From Megalonaias nervosa (Eukaryota; Mollusca; Bivalvia; Unionida; Unionidae), in NCBI GenBank assembly GCA_016617855.1, contig JAECUM010092838.1, positions 62,001 to 126,000 of the forward strand: a stretch of DNA of 64,000 nucleotides. Reading direction: 5' to 3'. Below are positions 1-11,199 of this stretch, piece by piece. The notes beneath the pieces were generated by a model. The model did no database searches, had not been told where the DNA came from, and worked only from the letters and a program-made list of their open reading frames with translations. The translations under genes were made by a program, and so were the position numbers. Every line of letters begins with the position of its first letter. Position 1 is the first letter of the stretch.

Positions 1-831
1 AATACCATGAGACAAATCACATAACATAAAATATGAGCAAACAAAACACTTTTAAAGAAGGAAGTATTTTAAATAACTTTAGTGTTCAGGTAACTAAAAC
101 AAAGCACATGTTAGGACCTGAAGGATGTTACAAGGTAGCTGAAGCCCTTAAAAAAAATGATAAAAAGAGAAAAACTATTATTAATCTAGGTCTCCTAAAT
201 AATGCACAGATGCTGGTAATCATGCATAGATGCAAATTAAGTCTTTCTTATAATGAAACAAAGAAACACACAGAAACAAAGGACCTAACTGCAGAGACTC
301 AAAACCACCTTTGCATAAAGCACCAGCAAATCTTGGCCTATGTGTTAGGAATAATCAGCAGAACAAACAAAAATAGACCCTGATCTACCTGCACATTATA
401 TCATGGCAGATCTTGGTCTATGTTGTTTACAGCTGAATCTGATTTATAGGTAAGTATAAATGGTACAATGCAAATTATTTCATGCAAAAAAATGTACATC
501 AATAATGTTTTTTTAAGAAATTAAACAACAGATTGTGCATGCAAACTCTGAATTGAATTTTATGTTAAAAAAAGGCTTACTTCCCTCTTCTCTTTCTGTC
601 TATGTATAATAAATTCTCTGTTCTCTTTCTGTATATGTATAATAAACATTTAAAATTTACAAGAACAAGAAAATATTAAATTCAAATAAGGGTACTGTGA
701 ATAGCATACTTTGAAATAAACTGTTTCTTTCTCTGAGAAAAAGCAAATAATTTTCTAAAAGCAAAAGGACAAATTGATAAACCTGAGATATGCAGATGCT
801 TTAATTCCCAATACCACTTAAATAAATTTTG
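1..831. other. Non-coding stretch, no gene seen
   Basis: This is intron or intergenic DNA left of the last visible exon of the minus-strand gene. A 116-codon open frame on the + strand (33-383) has no recognisable domain, is lysine/asparagine-rich and looks like chance in A+T-rich DNA. Bases about 376-480 (gatctacctgcacattatatcatggcagatcttggtctatg...) belong to a dispersed repeat family that also occurs near 3.45, 24.95 and 31.2 kb. Confidence 0.6.
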
Positions 832-1200
832 AAAATCACTTGACTCCATCCTACGTAAGCTGTGTCTTGACTCATAAATATGTTGTAAATCACTTGACTC
901 CATCTAAGTGAGCAGTGTTTTGACTCATTTATGTTGTAAATCATTTGACTCCATCCTATGTAAGCAGTGTTTTGACTCATTAATATGTTGTAAATCACTT
1001 GACTCCATCTAAGTGAGCCGTGTTTTGACTCGGTATGTTGTAAATCACTTGAATCCATCTAAGTAAGCTGTGTTTTGACTCAATAATATCTTGTAAGCCA
1101 CTTGACTCCATCTCAGTAAGCGTGTTTTGACTCATTAATTGACTCATTAATATGTTGTAGATAACCCGAATCCATCCTATGTAAGCTGTGTTTTGCATCA
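832..1200. repeat. Minisatellite, about 55-bp unit, roughly 6-7 degenerate copies
   Basis: A unit containing 'aaatcacttgactccatc' followed by 'gtgttttgactcat' and 'atgttgt' recurs about every 55 bases. Copies differ by substitutions and small indels, so the array is fairly old. It creates short open frames on the minus strand that share the words ESSDLQ and SQNTAY; these are by-products of the repeat, not a gene. Confidence 0.85.
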
Positions 1201-2483
1201 AATAGCTGGTGTTGATATTGTGTCAACAATCAAACTCTAGCTAATTCACAGGCATGTGTTTTAAAACCTGAATGACCATTACCCTTTCCCATGCAAGTTA
1301 TCATTGCCCGATTTCTGAAAATTATCACCTGATAATGAAAACATACCAACTTGTGTTTCAAAATTTAAAAAAACAATATGTAAATAACATTTTGTGCTTT
1401 AATAGAAAAAAAACTTTCTAATTTTTGGGGTGATTTTAACTGCCATGTCTGAGTTATTTCTTCATATAATCAGTTTGTAACCATAATCCATAAATTAACC
1501 TGTCATGGAGCAATAATGGCAGACATCACTGTGTCTAGGAAGTACTTCATTAAATTGTCAATTTTTTAATAAATGGGCGAATAAATTAAGAACAAAAATA
1601 TACAATTCATAGAAAGCAACTGTTTAAATATATTGTGCAAGAAGATTGAGCCTAAAATATTATGTTGGTCTGAAAGATATGGGACAATGCTACAAGTACA
1701 GGGTCAAATTTGTTTTCTGACATCATGAAAATGTGAAAAAAGCAGTGAGGCAAATAATATCTAATACACAACATTACTACAAGTATATCGACAAATACTA
1801 AAACAATAAATTTTCTTTCTTATCAATGGATTGTTGTAACAAAGCTAGAAAGTGAGTGGTTTTATTAAAAAGAGTCCCTCTTTCTACAAAATAGATTCAT
1901 TCACATGTCATGAGTAGTGCCATATTTGTTTTTGGTTGTGTCGATTAGGATGGAAAGAAGGGTCTAGTTCATTCATTCATCGACTTGTATGCTTCAGTTT
2001 GCTGCTGAAGAACAGTTCAGTAATGTTTTATCTGGCATCAATTATATGAGGACAAACACTATAATATGAAAACACTTGTGCATTTGCTCTCCTGTACACG
2101 CAAAAGGCCTAGGGGATGTTTCAAACTAAAGTTTTTAGAAATCTTCCTGACTAATATTTTAAAGTGAAAATTTAGAAACTAAAACAAGAATTCCTTGCTT
2201 AAGTGGTTGTTGATTAAACATTTTTACAATTTAGTAAACAAGGTATCCCTATCAGTTAAAATTAATTACAATGTGTAATTTCTACTGTGCTCATCTAAAG
2301 TCATATGGCTAAAATACACAGCAAATGAACGTGATACAGTTGTACACTGATAAAATGTGTTTAATATTATACATATTACACACAATTTTCTATTTGAAAA
2401 AAAGAATAAAACCAGTGTTAAATGCAAATATGCATGGAGAGATACAGGGCATAGTTCAAATAAGATTACCAATAAACACACAC

Positions 2484-2526
<43 letters not shown>

Positions 2527-2976
2527 TTGTTTTGCTCTCACTTCTCACTATCCTTTCCAAATGACAAAAGAAGCCCCTGCTACAATGTCCACAAAGTTCT
2601 TCAATATTTATTCTAGTAGCATATTTCCAATATACATATGTCTATATTAAAATATCCAAGATTTTAGATGAAGCACAATGCTGTATAAAAAATACATAGT
2701 AGGTAATTCCTGGGAATACAGTATTATTTGGGAATGATAAATCCTTCAATATTCAACTCCACTGACTTTTTTTTACATAGGCACTAAACAACGAAATAAG
2801 TGATGCTTCACCTTGGCCTAACATTTGTGGGGGTGCACTCTGAATATCATTTTGGTTCCTATTTTGTTGAAATTTAACAGATTAAAATAGAATATGTCAA
2901 GGCCAAGACAAGAACCTATTCAAAACAAATGCATTTTTCTTCTATCAGTATTTTTTAAAAAATAACTGCTACTTAC
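1201..2976. other. Non-coding stretch with a (TA)n microsatellite
   Basis: No exon, RNA gene or mobile element was recognised here. The only clear structure is an uninterrupted alternating TA tract at about 2486-2523. The stretch lies downstream of the leftmost visible exon of the minus-strand gene and is probably an intron of it, because that exon ends in phase 2 with a good GT donor. Confidence 0.55.
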
Positions 2977-3129
2977 TCTGAACTGGCTTTGATGTCATTT
3001 TCAAAATCAGGTGGAAGCTTGACAATTTCGTTGTGTAAAAAGCCACGTAACAACTGGAAACATTTAATATCAAGCTCAATCTGCTCCAGTCGTTGGCTTT
3101 CATTTAGCTGTATCGAAGTCTTGGACAGC
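2977..3129 (-). CDS. Exon of unrecognised minus-strand helical protein (leftmost visible exon)
   Basis: The exon is read on the minus strand after the acceptor tttcttgccag and ends at the donor GA|gtaagt. It has 153 bases: one base completes the lysine codon left by the exon at 5915-6053, then come 50 codons and a two-base remainder, so at least one more exon lies to the left. The peptide holds segments LSKTSIQLNESQRLEQIELD and CFQLLRGFLHNEIVKLPPDF. It looks amphipathic and helical, with no transmembrane stretch. The word LLRGFLHNEIVKLP loosely recalls helical solenoid proteins such as IP3/ryanodine receptors, but I could not confirm any family. Coding status is well supported by phase, both splice sites and composition. 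Confidence 0.8.
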
Positions 3130-3419
3130 CTGGCAAGAAAATGACTGTTTGCTTTACTTGGTTAAAATTTTATATTTTCTGGAAATATTATTATTTGTAT
3201 CAAACAAGAAATAACCAATGCCTGCCTTAAAACTATCAAAAATGATATCAAACACTGTGAGTTCATTTAGATTCTTGCATGAGGTTATAGTATGATCACT
3301 GTGTGTTGGATCTGCAATAACCATGAAATCCACATATCCTGGTATCCAAGGAACAGACATGAATTCTGAAAATTGACACAAAGTTCTATGTTAATAAAGT
3401 GAATTATTTACAAAAGTCA

Positions 3420-3560
3420 GATCTGTCATAGCAGATCTGAGTCTATGTTTTTTCCTACTGATTACTCTTAACAAACTACACAGATCCAGATCTGCTGGTA
3501 CATTATGTCATTGGAGTTGACTTATAAGGGAGTATATGCGGTAACTGCAGCAAACCATGC
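3420..3560. repeat. Dispersed repeat (cagatct/tctatgtt family)
   Basis: Bases share the words 'gcagatctgagtctatgtt', 'ctgattactc...aacaaactacacagatc' and 'gacttataagggagtatatgcggta' with segments at about 376-480, 24840-25080 and 31100-31420. The family appears dispersed and diverged. I recognise similar sequence as frequent in bivalve genomes but cannot name a consensus. Confidence 0.5.
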
Positions 3561-3646
3561 CCCACTATTATCTCATAAAGTGTATGTGCCATATTTTGAT
3601 CTTTGTAAAGTATATATACACAAATTTCTCTTTGAAATATGTAATA

Positions 3647-4876
3647 CAGTACTACCCACTTAAATCAACATCATTTACGTCAATGAAAATACAAAGTCCT
3701 GGTCCTGTAGTCTATTACCACTACCAAATCTGTCATGCTTATGTCAATGTCAAGATAAAAAATAACTGTAGATATCAACAGAATCCCTAGGTCCCAACCT
3801 AAACAAATTTATTTTTTGTGTGTATGGTTTATGTTGACAAGCTGCCAGTTCCGACTCATACTTTGCTAAATAACTATCTGATGCTGCTGTCGGGCTTTAA
3901 CACTGTTGCTGCATTAACAAATGGGCATAAATTTGGTTCTCCAAAGTTCGCAGTGACTTCAATAGTACATGCACCCTTCACCAAAACAAGCCAGCTACAA
4001 TCTTTTCTAAAAACAATGCACCCTCCATCAAAAGTCAGCACCAGACTTGTATCAAAGCAATAGAATCTGACTCTTGCATTTTCCAAGGTTATTGGTGCTT
4101 GGAACAAATTTACTGTGGTGTGCATATTTTGCTTTCTGTAGGATAATCTTAATTATATGCATTACTATATTCTGGAATTCGTGTGTGTTTTACAAAAGTA
4201 CAAGTTTTACTTATGCTTAATACAAAACTTGGCAACAGGTTTTCATTTCCCTATGAGCAGCCTCTTTCCCTTGGTAGCCTCATTAAAAAGTTTGTTTGTT
4301 ATCTCAGGCACTGTGGCAACTCAAAAGAAAAAGACCAGTTTAAGTAAATGCAGCATGTAAATACCATAGCAACAAAACATCCATGTACTGCTGGTGACAA
4401 TGCCTATCTCAGTTAATTGTTTAGTGACTGGTGCTGGTTGACAGTGGATTATACAGTACATAAAATAAAGAGACTACCATTTTTATGGACATGTTTCCTA
4501 CACTGTATATATTTTATAATGGGATGCGACTGATACTGGAATTTTCTAACATGTGACCTATACCCAAATTTATGGATTTTTCATGTGCATTTACTGTACT
4601 CCACACATAATGGAAATACATAACACAAATGTAAGATGTCAATATATAAGTGTATTTCAAACTGATTTTGTCTTTTGTCTTCATTTAATCAAAATTTCCA
4701 TTGTTTATTTTCTCAAAGTGTAAATCGCACTGAAGGCAAGTTATCCCTTTGTGATGAATTTCACTTGTATGCTAAATTTTTATTTTTTTCAGTCCACCAT
4801 CCCTTATTTCGACAGCTGCTTATGTTGACAGTATTACCTTGGGCCCACGGATGTTGCAATAAATGGATAGTACTAA
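3647..4876. mobile_element. Decayed Tigger/pogo-like DNA transposon copy
   Basis: The left end reads TA|CAGTACTACCCACTT and the right end is a mutated inverted copy (ggatagtact). The interior aligns by eye with the better preserved element at 39360-40851: both share 'tcctggtcc/tcccggtcc...tctattac', 'gacaagctgccagttccgac', 'tctgattcttgcattttccaa', 'caggttttcatttccctgtga/atgag' and 'ccttggtagcctca'. Many C-to-T and CG-to-CA changes relative to the other copy indicate an old, methylated and inactive insertion. No transposase reading frame survives. Confidence 0.7.
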
Positions 4877-5914
4877 AATAACCTTTTATTTTCCATGTCT
4901 AAATCATGAAACTATGCAACCTCTATCGATGAATTATGATTAAAAATATTCTGGATTAATTTTGTACAGACAAATGAAAAATAATAATGAAGATTTTAAA
5001 CTAAATGCATTGAACCAATGTCATGTATATCTACACTGTATGTTTAATTTATTTTATACTTGGCTGTAGATTGTAAGGGTCATTTTGTAAATAACGTATT
5101 AGCTAATTTTTGTCTATGACTGAAGATTATATTTTATGATAATTGTAGGTAAACATGTTTACCTGGATTGAGTTCAGGACATTGGTTTTCCCCTCAGAAA
5201 TTCGTGGTCTACCTGACAATAGTCAGGTTGATTCACTAAAGTTTAAGTAAACAGACCTGACCTTATTTACATTTTGGAGTAATTTTCCACCAAGATGACA
5301 GAGTATTTTCAGAAAATGGTAATTGTGACATAGGTCAAGTAGGGAGGTATATAAAATTATTTACATCAGGTTTACTCATTCCTATTATAACATCTGAAGT
5401 GGAATCAGTCGTTAGCTGTGTTCAGTTTTGGGAGGATTTATTTATTTAAATTGTTCATTAGAATTACAAAGTGCTCACTGACTGTTTGAAATTATTGGGA
5501 ATTCATTCAAGGACATTCTGGATTATATCACTGTGATACATCAAAACTTTTGGCACATTAATATATTCAAGGCTACTGGTACATCAGCACATTCAAGACT
5601 GAAACTCATTCGGAACACTACTGGAATTCATTTGGAAAACTCTATGCTTTTGGCCTTGTGACTGAACTTTTAAGACTGTCTGGGATTTAATTCACAATAC
5701 TGAAAGTTCTTTTAAATTTTCACTTTTTAATCCAGGGCAATAAATTATTTGTTAAATTTCTTTGTTGCTCTTTTCTGTTACTTAGTTTAAGATCATACAG
5801 TTGTAACACCAAGAATTGTGATTGAGACCAAATACTATCAAAGACTACAAATAAATTTCTTGTATAAATGACAGAAAACAATTTGAGAAATCAAACTGGT
5901 AAGACCGTCCTTAC
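4877..5914. other. Non-coding stretch with a possible old LTR-like segment
   Basis: No gene is seen. A perfect 16-bp palindrome (ggtaaacatgtttacc) sits at about 5149-5164. The stretch about 5600-5800, ending in 'tctgttacttagtttaagatcatacagttgtaac', resembles 30490-30680 ('tctcttacttagtttatgaccacagcatcgtaac'), so both may be diverged copies of the same LTR or other dispersed element. No coding part accompanies either copy. Confidence 0.35.
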
Positions 5915-6053
5915 TTTAACTGAAGCACAAGTTTCTCAGCCATTTTATATTTTTGTCTGAAGTCTTTCTCAACTGGGTCAATAAAACATTTGAGGTGTTC
6001 TTGAAACTCTGCGCCCAGTGGAAGTTCTTCATCACCATCAATTTCAGAGTATG
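5915..6053 (-). CDS. Exon of unrecognised minus-strand helical protein
   Basis: The exon is read on the minus strand after the acceptor ctatttcag and ends at the donor TTAAA|gtaagg. It has 139 bases: two bases complete a proline codon begun by the exon at 12778-12907, followed by 45 codons and a two-base remainder that joins the exon at 2977-3129. The peptide begins YSEIDGDEELPLGAEFQEHL and continues to KYKMAEKLVLQL, acidic at first and then lysine-rich. No domain was recognised. Phase agreement on both sides makes this a confident coding exon. Confidence 0.85.
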
Positions 6054-6390
6054 CTGAAATAGAAATATTGATATCTTCAGAGCAGTTTAGTCCTGATTTT
6101 CACAAATGTATATAGACAAATAGAATGCATATTCGAAATGGCACTGAGATGAGGAAATCCCTATCAAGGGTCTACAGGTAAACAACATTAATCAAGCACA
6201 AACACATGCATGTATACAAAAAACAAATGAAGAGACAGCATCAATTAGACACAAGTGTATATTACAGAAGCAAACAAACACCCAAAAATGTCATATGGCT
6301 ATTGACAGAATATTGGAAATTGGAGGCACTACACTTGATTTGGACTTGGTACTACCATGATACAAACAAATGTACATATTTCTAACATAT
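6054..6390. other. Intron segment, nothing recognised
   Basis: A+T-rich intronic DNA between the exon ending at 6053 and the 43-bp minisatellite. No coding potential, RNA gene or repeat with a clear unit was seen. Confidence 0.6.
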
Positions 6391-7107
6391 AGCTCTGTCA
6401 AGCCCATAAATTTACTATTCTATGGTGTACCTAGTTCCCTGTCAAGTCTCTAAATACATTATTCTGTGATACACCAAGTTCCCTGTCAAGTCTTAAAATG
6501 CACTATTCTGTGAAACACCAAGTTCAATGTCAAGCATCTAAATGCACCATTCTGTGATACACCAAGTTCAATGTCAAGTCTCTAAATGCACTATTCTGTG
6601 ATAAACCAAGTTCCCTGTCAAGCCTCTAAATGCACTATTCTGTGATGCACCAAGTTCAATGTCAAGCCTCTAAATGCACCATTCTATAATGCACCGAGTT
6701 CCCTGTCAAGCCTCTAAATGCACTATTCTGTGAAACACCAAGTTCCCTGTCAAGCCTCTAAATGCACTATTCTGTGAAACACCAAGTTCAATGTCAAACC
6801 TCTAAATGCACCATTCTATGATGCACCGAGTTCCCTGTCAAGCCTCTAAATGCACCATTCTGTGATACACCAAGTTCCCTATCAAGCCTCTAAATGCACT
6901 ATTCTGTGAAACACCAAGTTCAATGTCAAACCTCTAAATGCACCATTCTGTGAAGTACCAAGTTCCCTGTCAAGCCTCTAAATGCACTATTCTGTGATGC
7001 ACCAAGTTCCCTGTCTAGCCTCTAAATGAACTATTCTGTGATACACCAAGTTCCCTGTCAAGCCTCTAAATGCACTATACTGTGATGCACCAAGTTCCCT
7101 GTCTAGA

Positions 7108-7342
7108 CTTACAAAAATGGTACTAACAGCTGCCTCGCTTGGCGCTCAGCATTAAGAGGTTAGTGTTAGGAATGGTCGACCTGGTGTCAGGATAATGTGA
7201 CTGGGTGGAACACCATGCTACATGTCTGCGGCATGATGCCCCAGTGCTAGACATCACTATAAACTGACACACTGCAGACATCGTAGCGATATGACTGAAA
7301 AATTGTTGAAGCTACGTTAAAAATCCAAATCACACACACACA
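7108..7342 (+). mobile_element. Short dispersed element (bivalve SINE/MITE-like), copy 1
   Basis: Starts 'cttacaaaaatggtactaac', includes 'gctgcctcgcttggcgctca', 'gtgactgggtgga' and 'gatatgactgaaaaattgtt', and ends in a short CA tail. This is a very common dispersed sequence in bivalve genomes as I remember them; I do not assert a tRNA origin. It is embedded in the 43-bp array with array units directly on both sides. Confidence 0.75.
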
Positions 7343-7790
7343 CTCTAAATGAACTATTCTGTGATGCACCAAGTTCAATGTCAAGCCTCTAAATGCACTA
7401 TTCTATGATGCATCAAGTTCCCTGTCAAGCCTCTAAATGCACCATTCTGTGATGCACCAAGTTCCCTATCAAGCCTCCAAGCCTCTAAATGCACCATTCT
7501 GTGATACACCTAGTTCCCTGTCAAGCCTCTAAATTGACTATTCTGTGATACATCAAGTTCAATGTCAAGCCTCTAAATGCACCATTCTGTGATACACCAA
7601 GTTCACTGTCTAGTCTCTAAATGCACCATTCTGTGATACACCTAGTTCCCTATCAAGCCTCTAAATGCACTATTCTGTGATGTACCAAGTTCCCTGTCAA
7701 GCCTCTAAATGCACCATTCTGTGATACACCAAGTTCCCTGTCTAGCCTCTAAATGCACTATTCTGTGATGCACCAAGTTCCCTGTCTAGA

Positions 7791-8025
7791 CTTACAAAAA
7801 TGGTACTAACAGCTGCCTCGCTTGGCGCTCAGCATTAAGAGGCTAGTGTTAGGAATGGTCGGCCTGGTGTCAGGATAATGTGACTGGGTGGAACACCATG
7901 CTACATGTCTGTGGCATGATGCCCCAGTGCTAGACATCACTATAAACTGACACACTGCAGACATCGTAGCGATATGACTGAAAAATTGTTGAAGCTACGT
8001 TAAAAATCCAAATCAAACACACACA
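7791..8025 (+). mobile_element. Short dispersed element (bivalve SINE/MITE-like), copy 2
   Basis: Nearly identical to the copy at 7108-7342, with the same length, the same borders and only a few substitutions (for example ggttagtg/ggctagtg and gtcgacc/gtcggcc). It sits exactly 683 bases away with matching flanks, so it arose by block duplication and not by a second insertion. Confidence 0.8.
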
Positions 8026-8765
8026 CTCTAAATGAACTATTCTGTGATGCACCAAGTTCCCTGTCAAGCCTCTAAATGCACTATTCTGTGATGCATCAAG
8101 TTCCCTGTCAAGCCTCTAAATGCACCATTCTGTGATGGACCAAGTTCCCTATCAAGCCTCCAAGCCTCTAAATGCACCATTCTGTGATACACCTAGTTCC
8201 CTGTCAAGCCTCTAAATTGACTATTCTTTGATACATCAAGTTCAATGTCAAGCCTCTAAATGCACCATTCTGTGATACACCTAGTTCCCTATCAAGCCTC
8301 TAAATGCACTATTCTGTGATACACCAAGTTCCCTGTCTAGCCTCTAAATGCACCATTCTGTGATACACCTAGTTCCCTGTCAAGTTTCCAAATGCACTAT
8401 TCTGCGATACACCAAGTTCCCTGTCAAGACTCTAAATGCACTATTCTATGATTCACTGAGTTCCCTGTCAAGTCTCAAAATGCACTATTCTGTTATACAC
8501 CAAGTTCCCTGTCAAGCCTCTAAATGCACTATACTGTGATGTACCAAGTTCCCTGTCAAGCCTCTAAATGCACTATTCTGTGATACACCAAGTTCACTGT
8601 CTAGTCTCTAAATGAACTATTCTGTGATGCACCAAGTTCCCTGTCAAGCCTCTAAATGCACTTTTCTATGATCCACCAAGTTCCCTGTCTAGCCTAAATG
8701 CACTATTCTATGATGCACCAAGATCCCTGTCAAGCCTCTAAATGCACTTTTCTATGATACATGGA

Positions 8766-9150
8766 GAATATCTACAAAGTTTGAGTAGAAGTATAGAAAA
8801 ATTAAAAGAATGAAATGGAAACATTGTAGCAAACCCATAGTAAATACAAAATGTTTCAACTTCGTGAGTGAAGTATTTTCTTATATCTACTCAAACAAAC
8901 TTTGATTTCTCTTTGCTATATATTTTTAAGGCAAAAACTGTCAATTTGCATGCATTGTCACCAATCTGTACAATGCAATTAACAGCTGAATTACTCTATT
9001 GATAAGAATTTCCTAAATGTACAGTAATTTTGGGCAATGTATAAAAAATAGAACATGTACATATGTTTCAAATTCTGTATTTTGTGGAAAATAATGACTT
9101 TATATGAACTGAAAATGAAGATTTTTATTTTGTTAACACATTTCATGCAC
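8766..9150. other. Intron segment, nothing recognised
   Basis: A+T-rich DNA between two minisatellites. No exon, RNA gene or element was recognised. Confidence 0.6.
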
Positions 9151-9345
9151 AGCTGATACTGTTGGGATAGGGTAATGTAAAAATATCACAGACTGATACT
9201 GTTGGGGTAGGGAAATGTGAAAATATCACAGATTAATACTGTTGGGGTAGGGAAATGTAAAAATATCAAGACTGATACTGCTGGGGTAGGGTAATGTAAA
9301 AATATCACAGATTTATACTACTGGGGTAGGGTAATGTAAAAATAT
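9151..9345. repeat. Minisatellite, about 39-bp unit, 5 copies
   Basis: Five units of the form 'gactgatactgttggggtagggaaatgtaaaaatatcaca' stand in tandem at 38-40-base spacing. They differ by single substitutions such as gttgg/gctgg and ggaa/ggta. Intronic. Confidence 0.9.
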
Positions 9346-10790
9346 CACTGTAGTTTTATATTTCAGAGCAAAACATCTTTAAACAAAAGTGACAAAAACA
9401 AAAATGAAGAATGAAAATTCTTACAAGTAAACTCACAATCATTAAGACTGTTAAGTTAACTTGTATTAATTTTTCACTTTTCATTTGGTTTGTTTCTACA
9501 TTCAAATAAAACATTTTGTGTGGCCTTGGGAAGATTGCTCAGTCGATGATGCTACATCCAATATTTAATTGTCACTTAATTTAAATCTACCATCAATACA
9601 TTTTCAAACATGATTGTGATGCAAGTTAAAATTGCTACTTAAAAAGTTTTATTACTCTATTTAATTAGGAGGTTTTTCTTCTCTAAAAATAATGTGTACC
9701 ATTTGTTGTAGAGTATAACAGGCATACGATACTGCATGAATGGCACATAGCAACAGGTCTTCTAAGTTGAGTCACTGACAATTTCCATGATTCATGCAGA
9801 CAACTATTTATAAAAAAAACCAATACTTGAAGTCTACTTTTTGCTGTTTGAAGTATGTTTTTAGTCGTTTCTTGATGACACCTCACTGACTGCATAAATA
9901 CACACTACAGGGCCTACAGTTCGCACATATGAAGAGCTGTACATCCTGATTTGACGGGAGGGAGAGAAAGAGGAGGAGCTGAAGAATCATTAAATAGGCC
10001 TAAGTATGGAAGGACAGGTTTGAATTACAAACATAAGGGTAGATATAATTCCTAAATAGGTAAAAGTCAAGGCAAAAGTGATATCAACACTGTGGCGATA
10101 TAATTTTTCTCCCAATGATACATTTCAATATTTCATTATGAAATATATAATATATAATCTAGCTCCCTGTCAATCCTATAAAGCCCTAACCTGTGATGAT
10201 TAATAAGAACTCCAGACTAAGTTTCATCTGCTCTGATGTGTATAATGTGATGTACTTTTCAAAAGTGTCAATAATCTCCTTAGTTTTATGACCAAATAAA
10301 CAGCAATGTTGTCAAAAAATCGAACCGAATGCAAAATATGGATGTAATAACTACAAAATGAAAAGTACAGTCTTTTCAGCAACCATTTGTGAGTGAGTAG
10401 CAATAAGTTGGGCTTTTTAAACAAAAGCATGCTCTTACATACTAGGTTTGTTTTTCGTCCTGGTTGCCTCCATCCTCTTAGACACCCAACTTGACACCAA
10501 AGAAACAATGCAACAATATGTGTAATCACTGGTGCATGACAAGTAAGTAACTGTAACCTTCTTTTGCCAGTGATGAGCCACATCCCTATGATTCACAGGT
10601 AAGACAACTAGAAAGTTGTATCCTGGATACTAACAAGCTTTCTTAGCTGGCTAAAAACAATGAGTTGTAACATTTATTTTTAGCTAAATAAATTAATTCA
10701 TTTGGTCGTTCATGCAGTGTATAATCAATTTTCCACAAAAACTGAAAAAAGTTGGGATAGTAGGACTGTTTTGGAAAATGTAGGGAGTTG
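9346..10790. other. Intron segment, nothing recognised
   Basis: No coding exon was found. Two minus-strand open frames (9683-9895 and 10224-10583) lack recognisable domains and good splice borders. A short GTT run at 10788-10803 marks the edge of the following SINE. Confidence 0.5.
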
Positions 10791-11040
10791 TTGTTGTTGT
10801 TGTAGGGTTTAATGCCATTTTTCAGCACAAGATAGGCTATACATGGTGGCCAGTATAAATGGTGGAGGAAGAATCCAAGAAAACCCCAGAAAGAACCACT
10901 GAACCACAAGAAGCTACTGGCAAACTTTCTCACATACTCATATTGGCCGAGCCCGAGACTTGAACCCATGCAGACAGAGGTGAGATGGCAGTGATCCATA
11001 ATGTTGAGTGCTTTAAACCACTTGGCCACTCGGGTCCCCA
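10791..11040 (-). mobile_element. tRNA-derived SINE, copy 1
   Basis: The element is flanked by the direct repeat tagggagttg (10781-10790 and 11041-11050), a target-site duplication. Read on the minus strand it begins with a tRNA-Ser/Leu-like head: 'gagtggccaagtggtttaaa' (A box) followed by a B-box-like 'gggttcaagtc'. The remaining body ends at the GTT-rich tail on the left. Three more copies lie at 30849, 46124 and 61443, all in the same orientation. Confidence 0.85.
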
Positions 11041-11199
11041 TAGGGAGTTGTAAGGAGGCACATTTATTTTGACCTAAAGGATGGAATAAATGACCTGTAT
11101 CCATAACACAGTTAAAAGATGTCTCAAATTCATAGCACAAGAGTACCTCGAATGACACTAAAAGTGCATGGCTTTCTCTGGAGAATACTGACCAAAAGG

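Larger units (their letters stand above)
6391..8765. repeat. Large minisatellite, about 43-bp unit, with higher-order duplication
   Basis: The unit reads approximately 'ctctaaatgcactattctgtgatacaccaagttccctgtcaagc', about 43 bases, repeated some 40 times and interrupted twice by the same dispersed element (7108-7342 and 7791-8025). Variants alternate between 'gcactattc' and 'gcaccattc' and between 'gttccctgtc' and 'gttcaatgtc'. The element plus its flanking units repeats at exactly 683 bases (7108 to 7791, 7343 to 8026, and 7471 to 8154), so a block was duplicated after the insertion. The array lies in an intron of the minus-strand gene. Confidence 0.95.

Noticed and set aside
33..383. 116-codon + strand open frame
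   Set aside because: No recognisable domain, no regulatory or splice context, and composition matches its A+T-rich surroundings.
2977..3129. Assignment of the minus-strand gene to IP3 or ryanodine receptors on the LLRGFLHNEIVKLP word
   Set aside because: None of the other exons matched what I know of those receptors, so I left the gene unnamed.
6391..8765. CRISPR-like appearance of regularly spaced repeats
   Set aside because: Units are contiguous with no unique spacers, and the genome is clearly eukaryotic with spliced genes. The same reasoning applies to the arrays at 14026, 31963 and 37690.
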